64,000 nt of DNA from Ornithinimicrobium faecis (GCF_023923225.1 NZ_CP099489.1:1116001-1180000); one strand, 5' to 3'; shown: positions 39,429-48,942, counted from the first letter of the stretch. Notes: generated from the sequence alone by a model not told the origin. Program-made: numbers and translations.

Positions 39429-39508
39429 GTGATCGACCACTAGCAGTTCACACTCAACATCAACGGCGATGAGCACCCGGCAGAGCCGTCCGCACACCTG
39501 GAGGCGAT

Positions 39509-41197
39509 ATGTACACGCCTGATCTGGCGCCCATCGCAGGGAGTCTGTTGTGGTCCTCGCTCGTGGCGCTCCTGCCACTGGTGACCATCTTTGTGACGCT
39601 TGGGGCGCTGCGGTGGAAGGCCCACTGGGCCGGACTCGCAGCTGTCGTCGTTGCCGCTCTGGTCGCCATCGCCGCCTATGGCATGCCGATCCACCTGGTC
39701 GGGCTCTCGGCCACGCAGGGGTTCGCCTTCGGACTGTTCCCGATCATGTGGATTGTGGTCAACGCCATCTGGCTCTATGAGCTCACGGTGCGGTCCGGTC
39801 GCTTCGACGATCTGCGTCTGGTCATTGACGCCATCTCTGACGACCCCCGGGTGCAGGCGATCATCATCGCCTTCTGTTTCGGCGGGCTGCTCGAGGCCCT
39901 GGCTGGCTTCGGAGCCCCGGTCGCCATCACGGGAGTCATGCTGATGGCCGTCGGGTTCACCGCGATGCGGGCCGCGAGCGTGGTCCTGATCGCCAACACT
40001 GCCCCCGTGGCCTTCGGGGCGATCGCGATCCCGATCATCACCGCCGGCAACCTCACCGGCATCGACTATCAGCACATTGGCGCCATCGTCGGACGGCAGG
40101 CCCCGTTCCTGGCGTTATTCGTCCCGCTGTTCCTGGTGCTGCTCGTGGATGGCAAGCGGGGCGTGAAGCAGCTCTGGCCCCTGGCCCTGACCGTCGGCGG
40201 CGCCTTCGCGGTGGCGCAGTTCGTCTCCTCGAACTGGCTGTCGGTGGAGCTCACTGACATCGTTGCCTCCTTGGCAGGCCTGGCCGCAGCGGTCCTGATG
40301 CTGCAGGTGTGGAAGCCACAGGGTGGACAGGACGCGTTGGCCAAGATGCAGGCGGAGCGCGAGCACGAGAGCGCCGACCCGGTCACACCCGACGGTGCCT
40401 CCGGTGGTGGCGTGGCCACGGCGCAGCGCATCAGCGTCGCGCTGACCCCGGCCCGGGTCTTCCTGGCGCTCTTCCCCTATCTCCTGGTCGTTGCCATCTT
40501 CTCCGTGGCCAAGTTGTGGAGGCCGTTGAGCGACTGGTTGAGCACGACCGACGTGAAGATCCCGTGGCCGGGCCTGGACGGCAACATCTCCACGGCGGCC
40601 GGCGAGCTCTCCACGAGCACTGTCTACGGCTTCCAGTGGCTCTCCTCGCCCGGCACGATGTTGCTGATCGCGGGCATCGTGGTGGCCCTGGTCTACAAGA
40701 TGTCCGCAGCAGACATGGTCGGCGTCTATCGCGAGACGCTGGTCAAGCTCCGCTTCGCGATCCTGACGGTGGGCTTCGTGCTCGCCCTCGCCTATGTCAT
40801 GAACCAGTCCGGACAGACCATCACGATCGGCGCCTGGATCGCCGGCACCGGTGCGGCCTTTGCCTTCTTCTCACCCATCCTGGGCTGGTTGGGCACCGCG
40901 GTCACCGGCTCGGACACCAGCGCCAACGCTCTCTTCGCGACACTGCAGCAGGCGGCCGCAGAAAAGGCGGGCCTCGACCCGGCCCTGCTCGTCGCGGCCA
41001 ACACCTCCGGCGGCGTGGTCGGCAAGATGATCAGCCCGCAGAACTTGACGATCGCGGCAACGGCCGTGGGGCTGGTCGGGCGCGAGTCGGACATCTTCCG
41101 CAAGGTCATCTGGTGGAGCCTGGGGATGCTGGCGGCCGTGTGTCTGCTGGTCGGACTGCAGTCCACCGTCCTCTCGTGGATGGTGCCGACGCTATGA
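39509..41197 (+). CDS. lctP: L-lactate permease
   Basis: The 562-aa integral membrane protein is of the LctP/LldP lactate permease family (proton symport of L-lactate, D-lactate or glycolate). It has about 12-14 helices and family text such as [22 protein letters not shown] (quoted: [16 protein letters not shown]), [37 protein letters not shown] and [17 protein letters not shown]. It is the first gene after the GntR operator and is followed by lldD 72 nt later. Confidence 0.95.
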   Translation: MYTPDLAPIAGSLLWSSLVALLPLVTIFVTLGALRWKAHWAGLAAVVVAALVAIAAYGMPIHLVGLSATQGFAFGLFPIMWIVVNAIWLYELTVRSGRFDDLRLVIDAISDDPRVQAIIIAFCFGGLLEALAGFGAPVAITGVMLMAVGFTAMRAASVVLIANTAPVAFGAIAIPIITAGNLTGIDYQHIGAIVGRQAPFLALFVPLFLVLLVDGKRGVKQLWPLALTVGGAFAVAQFVSSNWLSVELTDIVASLAGLAAAVLMLQVWKPQGGQDALAKMQAEREHESADPVTPDGASGGGVATAQRISVALTPARVFLALFPYLLVVAIFSVAKLWRPLSDWLSTTDVKIPWPGLDGNISTAAGELSTSTVYGFQWLSSPGTMLLIAGIVVALVYKMSAADMVGVYRETLVKLRFAILTVGFVLALAYVMNQSGQTITIGAWIAGTGAAFAFFSPILGWLGTAVTGSDTSANALFATLQQAAAEKAGLDPALLVAANTSGGVVGKMISPQNLTIAATAVGLVGRESDIFRKVIWWSLGMLAAVCLLVGLQSTVLSWMVPTL

Positions 41198-41268
41198 CCC
41201 GGCTCGAGAGCCCCGCACCCCTCATCCTTGAGACAGCTCCGTCCCACACCACGAAGGAGACGACCAGC

Positions 41269-42531
41269 ATGGTCCAGCGACAGGTCCCCAAGCCCTCCGA
41301 GATCTTCGAGTTGATGAAGTTCAAGAAGGTCGAGCTCAACGGCAAGCGACGCCGTCTGCAGTCTGCTCAGACGATCGATGACCTGCGGGCGATCGCCAAG
41401 CGCCGCACGCCGGCCGCGGCCTTCGACTACACCGACGGCGCGGCGGAGGGCGAGATCTCCCTGGCTCGCGCGGTGCAGGCCTTCGAGGACGTGGAGTTCC
41501 ACCCGGCGATCCTCAACGACGTCTCGGACGTGAACACCTCGACGACGGTGCTGGGTGACACCTCGGCGCTGCCGTTCGGCATCGCCCCCACTGGCTTCAC
41601 CCGGCTGATGCAGACCGAGGGCGAGATCGCCGGCGCCGGAGCAGCCGGTGCGGCTGGGATCCCGTTCACGCTCTCCACGCTGGGCACCACCTCCATCGAG
41701 GATGTCAAGGCGGCCAATCCGCACGGCCGCAACTGGTTCCAGCTCTATGTGATGCGTCAGCGGGAGATCTCTTACGGGCTGGTCGAGCGTGCCGCCGCCG
41801 CTGGCTACGACACGCTGTTCTTCACCGTCGACACCCCGGTGGCCGGTGCCCGGCTGCGGGACTCGCGCAACGGCTTCTCCATCCCTCCGCAGATCTCCCT
41901 CGGGACCGTGGCCAATGCCTCCGTCCGCCCCTGGTGGTGGTGGGACTTCCTGACCACCCCCAAGCTGGAGTTCGCCTCCCTGTCGCAGACCGGCGGCACG
42001 GTGGGCGAGCTGCTCAACTCGGCGATGGACCCCTCGATCAACTTCGAGGACCTCGCCGAGATCCGGGCGATGTGGCCGGGCAAGCTGGCGATCAAGGGCG
42101 TGCAGACGGTGTCGGACGCCAAGAAGCTCACCGACCTCGGGGTCGACGCGATCCTGCTGTCCAACCACGGCGGCCGCCAGCTGGACCGTGCGCCGGTGCC
42201 CTTCCACCTATTGCCCGATGTGGTCCGCGAGGTCGGTCAGGACACGGAGATCATGGTGGACACCGGCATCCGCAATGGTGCCGATGTCGTCGCCGCCCTT
42301 GCGCTGGGGGCGAAGTTCACCCTGATCGGTCGTGCCTATCTCTACGGCCTGATGGCCGGCGGGCGCGAGGGCGTCGACCGGACCATCGAGATCCTGGCCG
42401 ACCAGGTCCGCCGCACCATGCAGCTGCTGCAGGTGCGCACGGTCGAGGAGCTCAACCCCTCGCACGTCACCCAGCTGACGCGCTTCAACCGCCTGGACTT
42501 CGAGACCAGGGCAGTCACCCCGCGCACCTGA
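41269..42531 (+). CDS. lldD: FMN-dependent L-lactate dehydrogenase LldD
   Basis: The 420-aa alpha-hydroxy-acid dehydrogenase oxidises L-lactate to pyruvate and passes electrons to quinone at the membrane face. FMN and substrate motifs include [39 protein letters not shown], the catalytic His in [11 protein letters not shown], and [22 protein letters not shown] 41269 has GAAGGAG (41253-41259) 9 nt upstream. An in-frame ATG at 41194, overlapping the permease stop, is less likely. It is encoded with its permease under one GntR operator. Confidence 0.93.
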   Translation: MVQRQVPKPSEIFELMKFKKVELNGKRRRLQSAQTIDDLRAIAKRRTPAAAFDYTDGAAEGEISLARAVQAFEDVEFHPAILNDVSDVNTSTTVLGDTSALPFGIAPTGFTRLMQTEGEIAGAGAAGAAGIPFTLSTLGTTSIEDVKAANPHGRNWFQLYVMRQREISYGLVERAAAAGYDTLFFTVDTPVAGARLRDSRNGFSIPPQISLGTVANASVRPWWWWDFLTTPKLEFASLSQTGGTVGELLNSAMDPSINFEDLAEIRAMWPGKLAIKGVQTVSDAKKLTDLGVDAILLSNHGGRQLDRAPVPFHLLPDVVREVGQDTEIMVDTGIRNGADVVAALALGAKFTLIGRAYLYGLMAGGREGVDRTIEILADQVRRTMQLLQVRTVEELNPSHVTQLTRFNRLDFETRAVTPRT

Positions 42532-42545
42532 GCGCCCCACATACC

Positions 42546-42597
42546 GCCCGTCACTGGTCGCCGGCTGCCCGGGAGAGCGCGGCTACCGGTGACGGGC
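42546..42597 (+). terminator. Terminator-like hairpin after lldD
   Basis: GCCCGTCACTGGT (42546-42558) pairs with ACCGGTGACGGGC (42585-42597) at 12 of 13 positions across a 26-nt loop with internal GC pairing. Confidence 0.55.
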
Positions 42598-42637
42598 ACC
42601 TTCACCCGGGCGTAAGAGATGGGCAGGAGGTGGCGCC

Positions 42638-42695
42638 ATGATGGTCCTCGTCACCGGGGCCAGCGGATTCCTCGGATCGCGCGCGGTGACCCGCC
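42638..42695 (+). pseudogene. 5' remnant of an NAD-dependent epimerase gene
   Basis: An ATG with a strong AGGAGG upstream (about 42624-42629) opens MMVLVTGASGFLGSRAVTR, the diagnostic first strand and GxxGxxG loop of an SDR/NAD-epimerase. After about 19 codons the sequence runs into the 3' end of the convergent alpha/beta hydrolase gene and no further SDR motifs appear in any frame. The rest of the gene has been lost. Confidence 0.65.
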
Positions 42696-42699
42696 AGGA

Positions 42700-43416
42700 T
42701 CAGGCGTCGAGCAGATGGCGGGCCACCGCCGCGATGGCTCGGGTGACGGCCGTGCGGCCGTCCTCGGTGGGCTCCTGGGAGTCGAACCCGTGGTCTCCGT
42801 CTGGGACAGTGAGCTCGTCCAGGTCGGCGCGAGCAGCCCGGGCCGCCGCCAGGAAAGCCTGCTGCCCGGGCACGAAGTCGGGGAACTCCTGGCCCACGGT
42901 GGTCACCACGAGACGGTGGCCGTCGAGCGCGGCCACGGCCTCCTCGCGGGAGGGCCACGGGGCGAGGGGCTCTGACTCCAGGAACGGATACGTCAGCGCC
43001 AGCAGGTCGAACCGGTCGGCGTGCTCGGCGAGCAGCGCGAGGGCCAGCGGTCCGCCGGCCGAGAAGACCCAGAACGCGGCCCGGTCGCTGTCGACCTCCG
43101 GCCGGGCCGTGGCCGCGTCCAGGGTGCGCACCGCCTCTGCGAGGGCCTTGGGATAGTCAGGACCGTTGCTGAGGTCGTGGTCCATCACGACTGCCGCCAC
43201 GCCACGGGCCACCAACGCCCCGGCATAGCCCTCGAACACCGGCCACCCCCGCGGCCCGATCTCCGGGGGCTCGCGCAGCATGCCCGGCACGAGCACGACG
43301 ACCGGGAACGGCCCCGGACCGTCGGGCAGATACAGGTCGGCGTGGTCGGTCAGCACCTCTGACGCGCCGGAGGTCACGTCGAGGATGAACGGGTTGAGAT
43401 AGCCGGGACGGTGCAC
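42700..43416 (-). CDS. Alpha/beta hydrolase, dienelactone-hydrolase-like
   Basis: The 238-aa alpha/beta hydrolase starts at GTG 43416, preceded by GAAGGA at good spacing; an upstream in-frame GTG at 43455 is an alternative. The oxyanion strand is PVVVLVPGM, the nucleophile elbow WVFSAGGPLAL has Ser in the SxGG form, and the likely acid and His lie in VPDGDHGFDSQ. It probably hydrolyses an ester or lactone; the substrate is unknown. It has overrun the remnant epimerase gene at its 3' side. Confidence 0.8.
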   Translation of the reverse strand: MHRPGYLNPFILDVTSGASEVLTDHADLYLPDGPGPFPVVVLVPGMLREPPEIGPRGWPVFEGYAGALVARGVAAVVMDHDLSNGPDYPKALAEAVRTLDAATARPEVDSDRAAFWVFSAGGPLALALLAEHADRFDLLALTYPFLESEPLAPWPSREEAVAALDGHRLVVTTVGQEFPDFVPGQQAFLAAARAARADLDELTVPDGDHGFDSQEPTEDGRTAVTRAIAAVARHLLDA

Positions 43417-43536
43417 GGGTTGCTGTCCTTCGGTCGGGGAGACGGTCCCCTCCACCGTGCCTGCGTGGCCGACCTGGTGTCGAGTTCTTTTCCCGGTGTG
43501 GGGGACTGACCCGTTGTCGAGGGCTGCGCCCGCCGG

Positions 43537-44742
43537 TCAGCCGCGGGGGAGGGTGCCCAGCCCCTCGATGAGGCGGTCGATGTCGGACTCGTTGGTGTAG
43601 GGCGCCAGCCCCACGCGGACCCCGCCCTCAGCGCCCAGGCCCAGGTGCTGGCTGGTCTCCCAGGCATAGAAGTGGCTGGCCGGAGCGTTCACGCCGAGGT
43701 CTGCCAGGTGCTGGCGGATCACCTGGTTGCCGACCCCGTCGATGGTGAACAGCAGGGTCGGGGTGCGGCGTGTGGCGTTGCTGTGGACCCGGACTCCCGG
43801 GAGTTCGCGCAGGGCCGGCTCGAGACGCGCGAGCAGCCGGTCCTCGTGCCCCTCCAGTGCGGTGTATGCCGTGGTGAGCCGCTCCCTGCGGGCGCCAGTC
43901 TGGCCGGGGACCAGATCGGCGAGAAAGTCCACCGCGGTGGTGGTGCCGGCCAGCAACTCGTAGGGGAGTGTCCCGAGCTCAAAGCGCTCGGGCACCTCGT
44001 CGGTGGACGGCAGCAGCTTGGCCGGGTGCAGCGCCTCCAACGTCTCAGGGCGCGCGGCCAGCACGCCGCAGTGCGGCCCGAGGAACTTGTAGGGCGAGCA
44101 CACCCAGAAGTCCGCGCCCGAGGACTCCAGGTCCGGCAGCACGTGGGCCGTCGAGTGGACCCCGTCGACATAGAACTGCGCTCCGACGCCGTGCACCAGC
44201 TCCGCGAGCGCCGGCAGGTCAGGGCGGGTGCCGATCACGTTCGAGGCCGCCGTGATGGCAACCAACACGGTCCGGTCCGACAGCGCGGCCGACAGGTGCT
44301 CGGGTGTGAGCTCACCCGTCGCGGGGTCGAAGTCTACCCAGGCGAGGGAAGCACCCGCCTGCTCCGCGGCATACACCCACGGACGCACATTGCAGTCGTG
44401 GTCCAGGCGGCTGACCACCACCTCGTCCCCTGGACCCCAGCCCGCGGCCAGTGTGCGGCTGAGGTGGAAGGTGAGCTCGGTCGCCGAGCGGCCGAAGACC
44501 ACGCCACGGGGGTCCGCGCGGAGGAGGTCGGCCATCGCCTGGCGGGCCTCGGCGACGATGCCCTCAGCCCGTTGCTCGGCGGCGGTCACGGTGCCCCGGT
44601 TGGCGACGGCCGCGGTCAGCGTCTCCGCGACCGCCCGGGCGACCGGCTCGGGGGTCTGAGTGCCGCCGGGACCGTCGAAGTGGGCCGCGCCCTCGCGTAG
44701 GGCCGGGAAGTGGGAGCGGATCGTGTCGACGTCATAACTCAT
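43537..44742 (-). CDS. Class V aminotransferase, cysteine-desulfurase-like
   Basis: The 401-aa PLP-dependent protein is of the cysteine desulfurase-like subgroup. It has MADLLRADPRGVVFGRSATELTFHL (quoted: GVVFGRSATELTFHL), DHDCNVRPW, the PLP-phosphate strand FYVDGVHSTAHVLPDL and the Schiff-base Lys in CSPYKFLGPHCG. This subgroup often lacks the mobile active-site Cys loop of IscS/SufS, so true cysteine desulfuration is uncertain. ATG 44742 has AGGA upstream. Confidence 0.88.
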   Translation of the reverse strand: MSYDVDTIRSHFPALREGAAHFDGPGGTQTPEPVARAVAETLTAAVANRGTVTAAEQRAEGIVAEARQAMADLLRADPRGVVFGRSATELTFHLSRTLAAGWGPGDEVVVSRLDHDCNVRPWVYAAEQAGASLAWVDFDPATGELTPEHLSAALSDRTVLVAITAASNVIGTRPDLPALAELVHGVGAQFYVDGVHSTAHVLPDLESSGADFWVCSPYKFLGPHCGVLAARPETLEALHPAKLLPSTDEVPERFELGTLPYELLAGTTTAVDFLADLVPGQTGARRERLTTAYTALEGHEDRLLARLEPALRELPGVRVHSNATRRTPTLLFTIDGVGNQVIRQHLADLGVNAPASHFYAWETSQHLGLGAEGGVRVGLAPYTNESDIDRLIEGLGTLPRG

Positions 44743-44896
44743 GACCAGATCCTGCCAGCACCCCCTAGTGTGAGATTGCCCGGCAGCCGGTGTCGCATTC
44801 GGCCCTCGCCGTTCGTGGAGAGGGTGACGGCGGCCATCCGGGCCGCCGGTCACCGGGAGCCTGTGGGCACTGGTGCGAAGTGAGAGGAGTCGGCGA

Positions 44897-45280
44897 ATGA
44901 CGCAATATCTGATCGCGTTTAACGACGAGTGGGTCCCGGCCCACACGGGGGAGGAGCTGCGCGCCAAGAGCGCGGCCTCGCTGGCGGTGACCGAGGCGAT
45001 GACGCAGGCGGGCGTGTTCGTCTTCGGTGACGGGGGCCTCGACGCCTCGACCGCCCTGTGCAGCGTCGCGGCGCGCGACGGCGAGCCGGTCTTCACCGAC
45101 GGCCCCTTCGTCGAGACCAAGGAACACCTCGGTGGCTTCTGCGTCATCGAGGTGGCCGACGATGAGTCCGCACGGCACTGGGCCGGGCGGCTCGCCGTCG
45201 CCCTTGACTGGCCCCAGGAAGTGCATCGCTTCCCCAGCCGTGCCGAGATCCTGGGCGCCGACGACCGCTTGGAGGACTGA
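44897..45280 (+). CDS. YciI/DGPF-family protein 1
   Basis: The 127-aa ferredoxin-like-fold protein of the YCII-related family contains the DGPF signature (VFTDGPFVETKEHLGGFCVIEV). ATG 44897 is preceded by GAGGAG. It lies 3 nt before a paralogue and is followed by an ECF sigma factor, the gene set known for the ECF42 (DGPF-associated) sigma group. Function within that set is unknown. Confidence 0.9.
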   Translation: MTQYLIAFNDEWVPAHTGEELRAKSAASLAVTEAMTQAGVFVFGDGGLDASTALCSVAARDGEPVFTDGPFVETKEHLGGFCVIEVADDESARHWAGRLAVALDWPQEVHRFPSRAEILGADDRLED

Positions 45281-45283
45281 GCC

Positions 45284-45670
45284 ATGCCCCGCTACCTGCT
45301 GTCCGTGTTCGGCGCGGCCGAGCAGACCGAGTTCGGCGGCTATGGCTCCCCGGAGGAGATGGTGCAGGCGTTCGCCGACACCGGAGCGTTCAACGACCGG
45401 CTCGAGCGCGAGGGGGTCCTGGTCTTCGTCGACGGTCTGCAGCCCGCCGTGACCGCCACCACGGTCGACGGCCAGGGTGAGCGGCCGGTGATCCTCGACG
45501 GGCCCTACCTGGAGACCAAAGAGCACCTGGGTGGTTTCTGGGTCGTCGACGTGGCCGACCTCGACATTGCGCTTGGCCTGGCCGGCGACGCATCACGGGC
45601 CTGTCGCGGCAGGGTTGAGGTCCGGCCCTTCCACACGCAGGACACGGTCTCCGACCTGCACCGGTCGTGA
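45284..45670 (+). CDS. YciI/DGPF-family protein 2
   Basis: The 128-aa paralogue of the preceding gene has VILDGPYLETKEHLGGFWVVDV (DGPY in place of DGPF). The two share the C-terminal strand-helix layout but differ over most surface residues. Its stop overlaps the sigma factor GTG by 4 nt. Confidence 0.9.
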   Translation: MPRYLLSVFGAAEQTEFGGYGSPEEMVQAFADTGAFNDRLEREGVLVFVDGLQPAVTATTVDGQGERPVILDGPYLETKEHLGGFWVVDVADLDIALGLAGDASRACRGRVEVRPFHTQDTVSDLHRS

Positions 45671-46914
45671 CTTCCTCCTCCCTCGAGGAGACCCTCACCC
45701 GCGTCCACCACGAGGAGTGGGCGCGGGTGGTGGCCACCCTGGCCCGCCGGTTCGGGGACCTCGACGTTGCCGAGGAGGCGGCGGCCGAAGCATTTGCCGC
45801 CGCGGTCGAGCGGTGGCCGACTGACGGCATACCGCCCCATCCCGGCGGCTGGCTCACCACCACCGCCACGCGCAGGGCGATCGACCGGCTGCGCCGGGAG
45901 TCCCGGCGCGACGCGAAGCACCAGGCGGCCCAGATGCTGTATGCCGACAGTCCCCCTGAGCGCACCGGTCCGGTCGAGGACGACCGGCTGCGACTGGTCT
46001 TCACCTGCGCCCACCCAGCTCTGGCGATGGAGGCGCGGGCGGCGCTGACGCTGCGCCTGATCGGCGGTCTGACGGTGCCCGAGATCGCCGCGGCCTTCCT
46101 GGTGCAGGAGCGGGCGATGGCGCAGCGGATCACTCGGGCCAAGGCCAAGATCAGGGCAGCCCACATCCCCTATCGGGTGCCGTCGTCCGCCGACATCAGC
46201 GAGCGGCTGTCCGGGGTGCTGGCGGTGGTCTATCTGGTGTTCAACGAGGGCTATCTGGCCAGTGGCGGTCAGGACGCGCTGCGGGTCGACCTCAGCGACG
46301 AGGCGATCCGGTTGGGGCGGCTGCTGCACGAGGTGCTGCCGGAGGAGGGCGAGGTCGCCGGGCTGCTCGCGCTGATGCTGCTCACCGATGCCCGCCGGGC
46401 GGCGCGTGTCTCGGCGTCTGGCGAACTGGTGACGCTTGAGGAGCAGGACCGTGCTGCGTGGGATCGTGCGCTGATCGCCGAGGGGCACGCCCTGGTGCGT
46501 GAGCGCCTGGCCGCGGTGGCCGCCGGGGGAGGGCGTCCGGGGCGCTATCAGCTGCTCGCCGCGATCAGTGCTGTGCACACGAATGCGCCGTCGGCCCGGG
46601 ACACGGACTGGTCCCAGGTCGTCGTCAACTATGACCAACTCGTGGCGGTCGATCCGTCGCCGGTGGTGCGGCTCAACCGTGCGGTCGCTGTGGCCGAGCT
46701 CGACGGGCCCTCGGTCGGCCTGGCCGAGGTGGAACGGCTCGCCGACGTGCTGGACTCCTATCACGCCTTCCATGTCGCCCGGGCCGAGTTGCTGCGCCGG
46801 GTGGGGCGCAGTGCGGAGGCTCACACGGCATACGGTCGGGCGATTGCGCTCAGCGGCAACCCGGCCGAGGTCGCCCACCTGACCCGGCGGCAAGGTCAAC
46901 TCACGCGAGGGTGA
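45667..46914 (+). CDS. ECF sigma factor, ECF42/DGPF-associated type
   Basis: The 415-aa sigma factor is much longer than typical ECF proteins (about 200 aa). It has region 2 (ARRFGDLDVAEEAAAEAF, GWLTTTATRRAIDRLRRE), region 4 (LRLIGGLTVPEIAAAFLVQE, MAQRITRAKAKIR), and a ~220-aa C-terminal DUF6596/TPR-like extension (VLAVVYLVFNEGYLASGG, VVNYDQLVAVDPSPVVRLNRA). No anti-sigma gene is adjacent, as expected for the ECF42 group, where the C-terminal extension is needed for activity. GTG 45667 is coupled to the DGPF gene. Confidence 0.9.
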   Translation: MTSSSLEETLTRVHHEEWARVVATLARRFGDLDVAEEAAAEAFAAAVERWPTDGIPPHPGGWLTTTATRRAIDRLRRESRRDAKHQAAQMLYADSPPERTGPVEDDRLRLVFTCAHPALAMEARAALTLRLIGGLTVPEIAAAFLVQERAMAQRITRAKAKIRAAHIPYRVPSSADISERLSGVLAVVYLVFNEGYLASGGQDALRVDLSDEAIRLGRLLHEVLPEEGEVAGLLALMLLTDARRAARVSASGELVTLEEQDRAAWDRALIAEGHALVRERLAAVAAGGGRPGRYQLLAAISAVHTNAPSARDTDWSQVVVNYDQLVAVDPSPVVRLNRAVAVAELDGPSVGLAEVERLADVLDSYHAFHVARAELLRRVGRSAEAHTAYGRAIALSGNPAEVAHLTRRQGQLTRG

Positions 46915-46935
46915 GCCGAGCACGGCTCGAGCGGC

Positions 46936-47763
46936 TCAGACCAGGGAGACCTTGCTGCGCCAGGAGCGCACGGTCCGCCAGAGGAGCGCGGCGGCGACGA
47001 GGGCCAGGGCCGGGATGATCCCCAGGGGCATCACGTCCTGCGGGTTGCTTGACGTCAGCTCGCTCAGCGGTGCATAACTCACGATCCCGAGGGCCCCACC
47101 GTCGACGGCCCCGATCCCGAGCGGGACGACGAGCAGGCCGACCAGCGTGACGAGCTGGGCGCCGACATAGACAGCAAGCCACATCAGCACGGGGCCGCCG
47201 GCACCGAGCCGGTTGAGGGGCTCCTCGCTGCCGATGGAGACGGCGAAGTAGTACTGCACCGGCCAGATGAGCACGCCCAGTGCCAGGGCCAGGATCAGCC
47301 CGACGATGAGCTGCCAGATCGGCACGGTCTCGAGGAGGCCGGACCAGAAGTCCGCGAAGGCGACGAACGGGTTGAGCTCGGGATAGCCCATCCCGCGGGC
47401 GGTGCCGGGCCAGGCCAGGGCGCCCAGGATCAGCACGCCCACGATCGCGCCGAGGGTCGCGGTCCAGACCCAGAGCAGCTTGGCGCGGAAGATTGTGGGG
47501 CCGGGCACCGGCAGGGTCTGCGTGAAATAGCCGGCCCGGCCATAGCTGGAGCGCCAGTAGTCCGCGGCCAGCGCGAGCTGGACCGCCGGGACGAGCGCCG
47601 CGATGGTGACGATCACGGCATACGCCCCGATCGTGGAGATCAGCGGCCACCGGGTGGCCGCCAGGACCGAGCCGAGCACGACCAGGACCACGGCGACGCC
47701 GGCGATGGCGGCGAGCATGCTGCGCGTGCGCAGCCACTCGTGCTTGAGCAGGGTGGCAGTCAT
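46936..47763 (-). CDS. ABC transporter permease of the YtrA-regulated system
   Basis: The 275-aa membrane protein has about six helices, for example SMLAAIAGVAVVLVVLGSVL, WTATLGAIVGVLILGALAW and GLILALALGVLIWPV. No strong family motif is visible. The ATG overlaps the ATPase stop by 4 nt (ATGA), and with the GntR regulator it resembles the YtrA-type cell-envelope-stress ABC systems. It converges with the sigma factor gene. Confidence 0.85.
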   Translation of the reverse strand: MTATLLKHEWLRTRSMLAAIAGVAVVLVVLGSVLAATRWPLISTIGAYAVIVTIAALVPAVQLALAADYWRSSYGRAGYFTQTLPVPGPTIFRAKLLWVWTATLGAIVGVLILGALAWPGTARGMGYPELNPFVAFADFWSGLLETVPIWQLIVGLILALALGVLIWPVQYYFAVSIGSEEPLNRLGAGGPVLMWLAVYVGAQLVTLVGLLVVPLGIGAVDGGALGIVSYAPLSELTSSNPQDVMPLGIIPALALVAAALLWRTVRSWRSKVSLV

Positions 47764-48470
47764 CGGTACACCTTCCGGAAGATCTGGTCGAGACTCGCGC
47801 CGTGCTCGGCGCGCAGGTCATCGACCTCGCCGCTGAGCATGACCTGGCCCTGGCGCATCATCACGACCGAGTCGAGGAGCGCCTCGAGGTCGTGCACCAG
47901 GTGGGTGGAGATCAGCAGCAGGGACTCCTCGGAAAAGTTGCGCAGGATCCCGTCCAGGATCGTCTGGCGCGCTGCCGGGTCGACCCCCGAGATGGGCTCG
48001 TCGAGCAGGAAGACCCGGGCATCGCGCGACATGGCCAGGGCGATCTGCACCTTCTCGCGCATGCCCTTGGACATCGCCTTGAGCCGCATGCTCTCCTCGA
48101 GTCCGAAGAAGCCGATGAGGTCGCGGGCCTTGTCGACCTGGAAGTCGGGGAAGAAGTCGCTGTAGAGGTCGAGGCAATAGCCCGCCCGTGCGCCGTCGGG
48201 CAGGAAACTGACGTCCGGCAGGAACGAGGCGAGCGCCTTGGACTGCGGGCCGGGCGCGTGACCGGCGATCCGCACCTCACCGGTGTAGTCCGCGAGGACG
48301 CCGGCCAGCACCTTGAGCAGTGTGGTCTTGCCGCAGCCGTTCTCGCCGAGGAGGCCGATGACCTGGCCCGGGGCGAGGTCGAGATCGAGGGCGTGCAGTG
48401 CCGTGACGTCGCCGTAGGTCTTAGTCAGGCCACGCACGTGGATCAGGTCCGGTGCTGGTTGCTCCGTCAT
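47760..48470 (-). CDS. ABC transporter ATP-binding protein of the YtrA-regulated system
   Basis: The 236-aa ATPase has Walker A GLLGENGCGKTTLLK, a signature MSKGMREKVQIALAMSR (KGMREK in place of the usual SGGQ, as in YtrB-like ATPases), Walker B VFLLDEPISGVD and the H-loop STHLVHD. ATG 48470 lies 1 nt from the regulator stop. It probably forms an exporter with the downstream permease. Confidence 0.93.
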   Translation of the reverse strand: MTEQPAPDLIHVRGLTKTYGDVTALHALDLDLAPGQVIGLLGENGCGKTTLLKVLAGVLADYTGEVRIAGHAPGPQSKALASFLPDVSFLPDGARAGYCLDLYSDFFPDFQVDKARDLIGFFGLEESMRLKAMSKGMREKVQIALAMSRDARVFLLDEPISGVDPAARQTILDGILRNFSEESLLLISTHLVHDLEALLDSVVMMRQGQVMLSGEVDDLRAEHGASLDQIFRKVYR

Positions 48471-48471
48471 G

Positions 48472-48867
48472 TCAGGCCCGTCCGGTCTCGGTCTGGTCGT
48501 AGTCGTGGTCATGCTGGTCCCACCTCTCGTCGATGAGGGCTCGTGCCTGGGTGCGCTGCATGCCGAACCCGCGGGCCCGGCTGACGAAGTCGTCAGCCGC
48601 CTCCCTGGCCAGCTCGGCGCGCAGTGCGTTGATGCGGTCCTCGTCGGAGGTGACGAAGCGGCCGGCCGTCCGCTCGGAGCGGGCCAGCCCCTGTCGCTCG
48701 AGCTCGGCGAGGGCGCGCTGGATCGTGTTGGGGTTGACGCCGAGGTCGACCGCGAGCTCGCGGACACCGGCCACCCGGGCTCCGGCGGCCCAGTCACCGA
48801 CGACGATCCGTCGGGAGAACTCGGCCACCAGCTGGACCCAGATGGGGGAGGCGGTGTCGAACTGCAC
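48472..48867 (-). CDS. GntR-family regulator, YtrA subfamily
   Basis: The 131-aa protein has an N-terminal GntR winged helix (PIWVQLVAEFSRRIVVGDW, LAVDLGVNPNTIQRALAELE) and only a short C-terminal helical dimerisation tail, the YtrA layout. GTG 48867 has AAGGAG 4 nt upstream. It is first in the regulator-ATPase-permease operon, and a 34-bp palindrome covers its promoter, consistent with autorepression. Confidence 0.9.
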   Translation of the reverse strand: MQFDTASPIWVQLVAEFSRRIVVGDWAAGARVAGVRELAVDLGVNPNTIQRALAELERQGLARSERTAGRFVTSDEDRINALRAELAREAADDFVSRARGFGMQRTQARALIDERWDQHDHDYDQTETGRA

Positions 48868-48880
48868 GGTGCTCCTTGGC

Positions 48881-48914
48881 GTGTCACTGTATTAAGTGCT
48901 TAGTACAGTGACAC
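48881..48914. promoter_or_regulatory. 34-bp palindromic operator of the YtrA-type regulator
   Basis: The 17-nt arms match at 15 positions. The outer 11 bp (GTGTCACTGTA with TACAGTGACAC) are perfect, and the centre holds TTAAGTGCTTAG. It lies 14-47 nt upstream of the regulator GTG and includes -10-like TACTAA/TAATAC sequences on the minus strand. Confidence 0.8.
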
Positions 48915-48942
48915 ATCAGAGGGCGCACGTCAAGCCCCCAAA

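Noticed and set aside
42638..43156. Continuing the epimerase remnant as a full 172-codon gene
   Set aside because: Only the first ~19 residues resemble an epimerase; the rest is antisense to a well-supported hydrolase.
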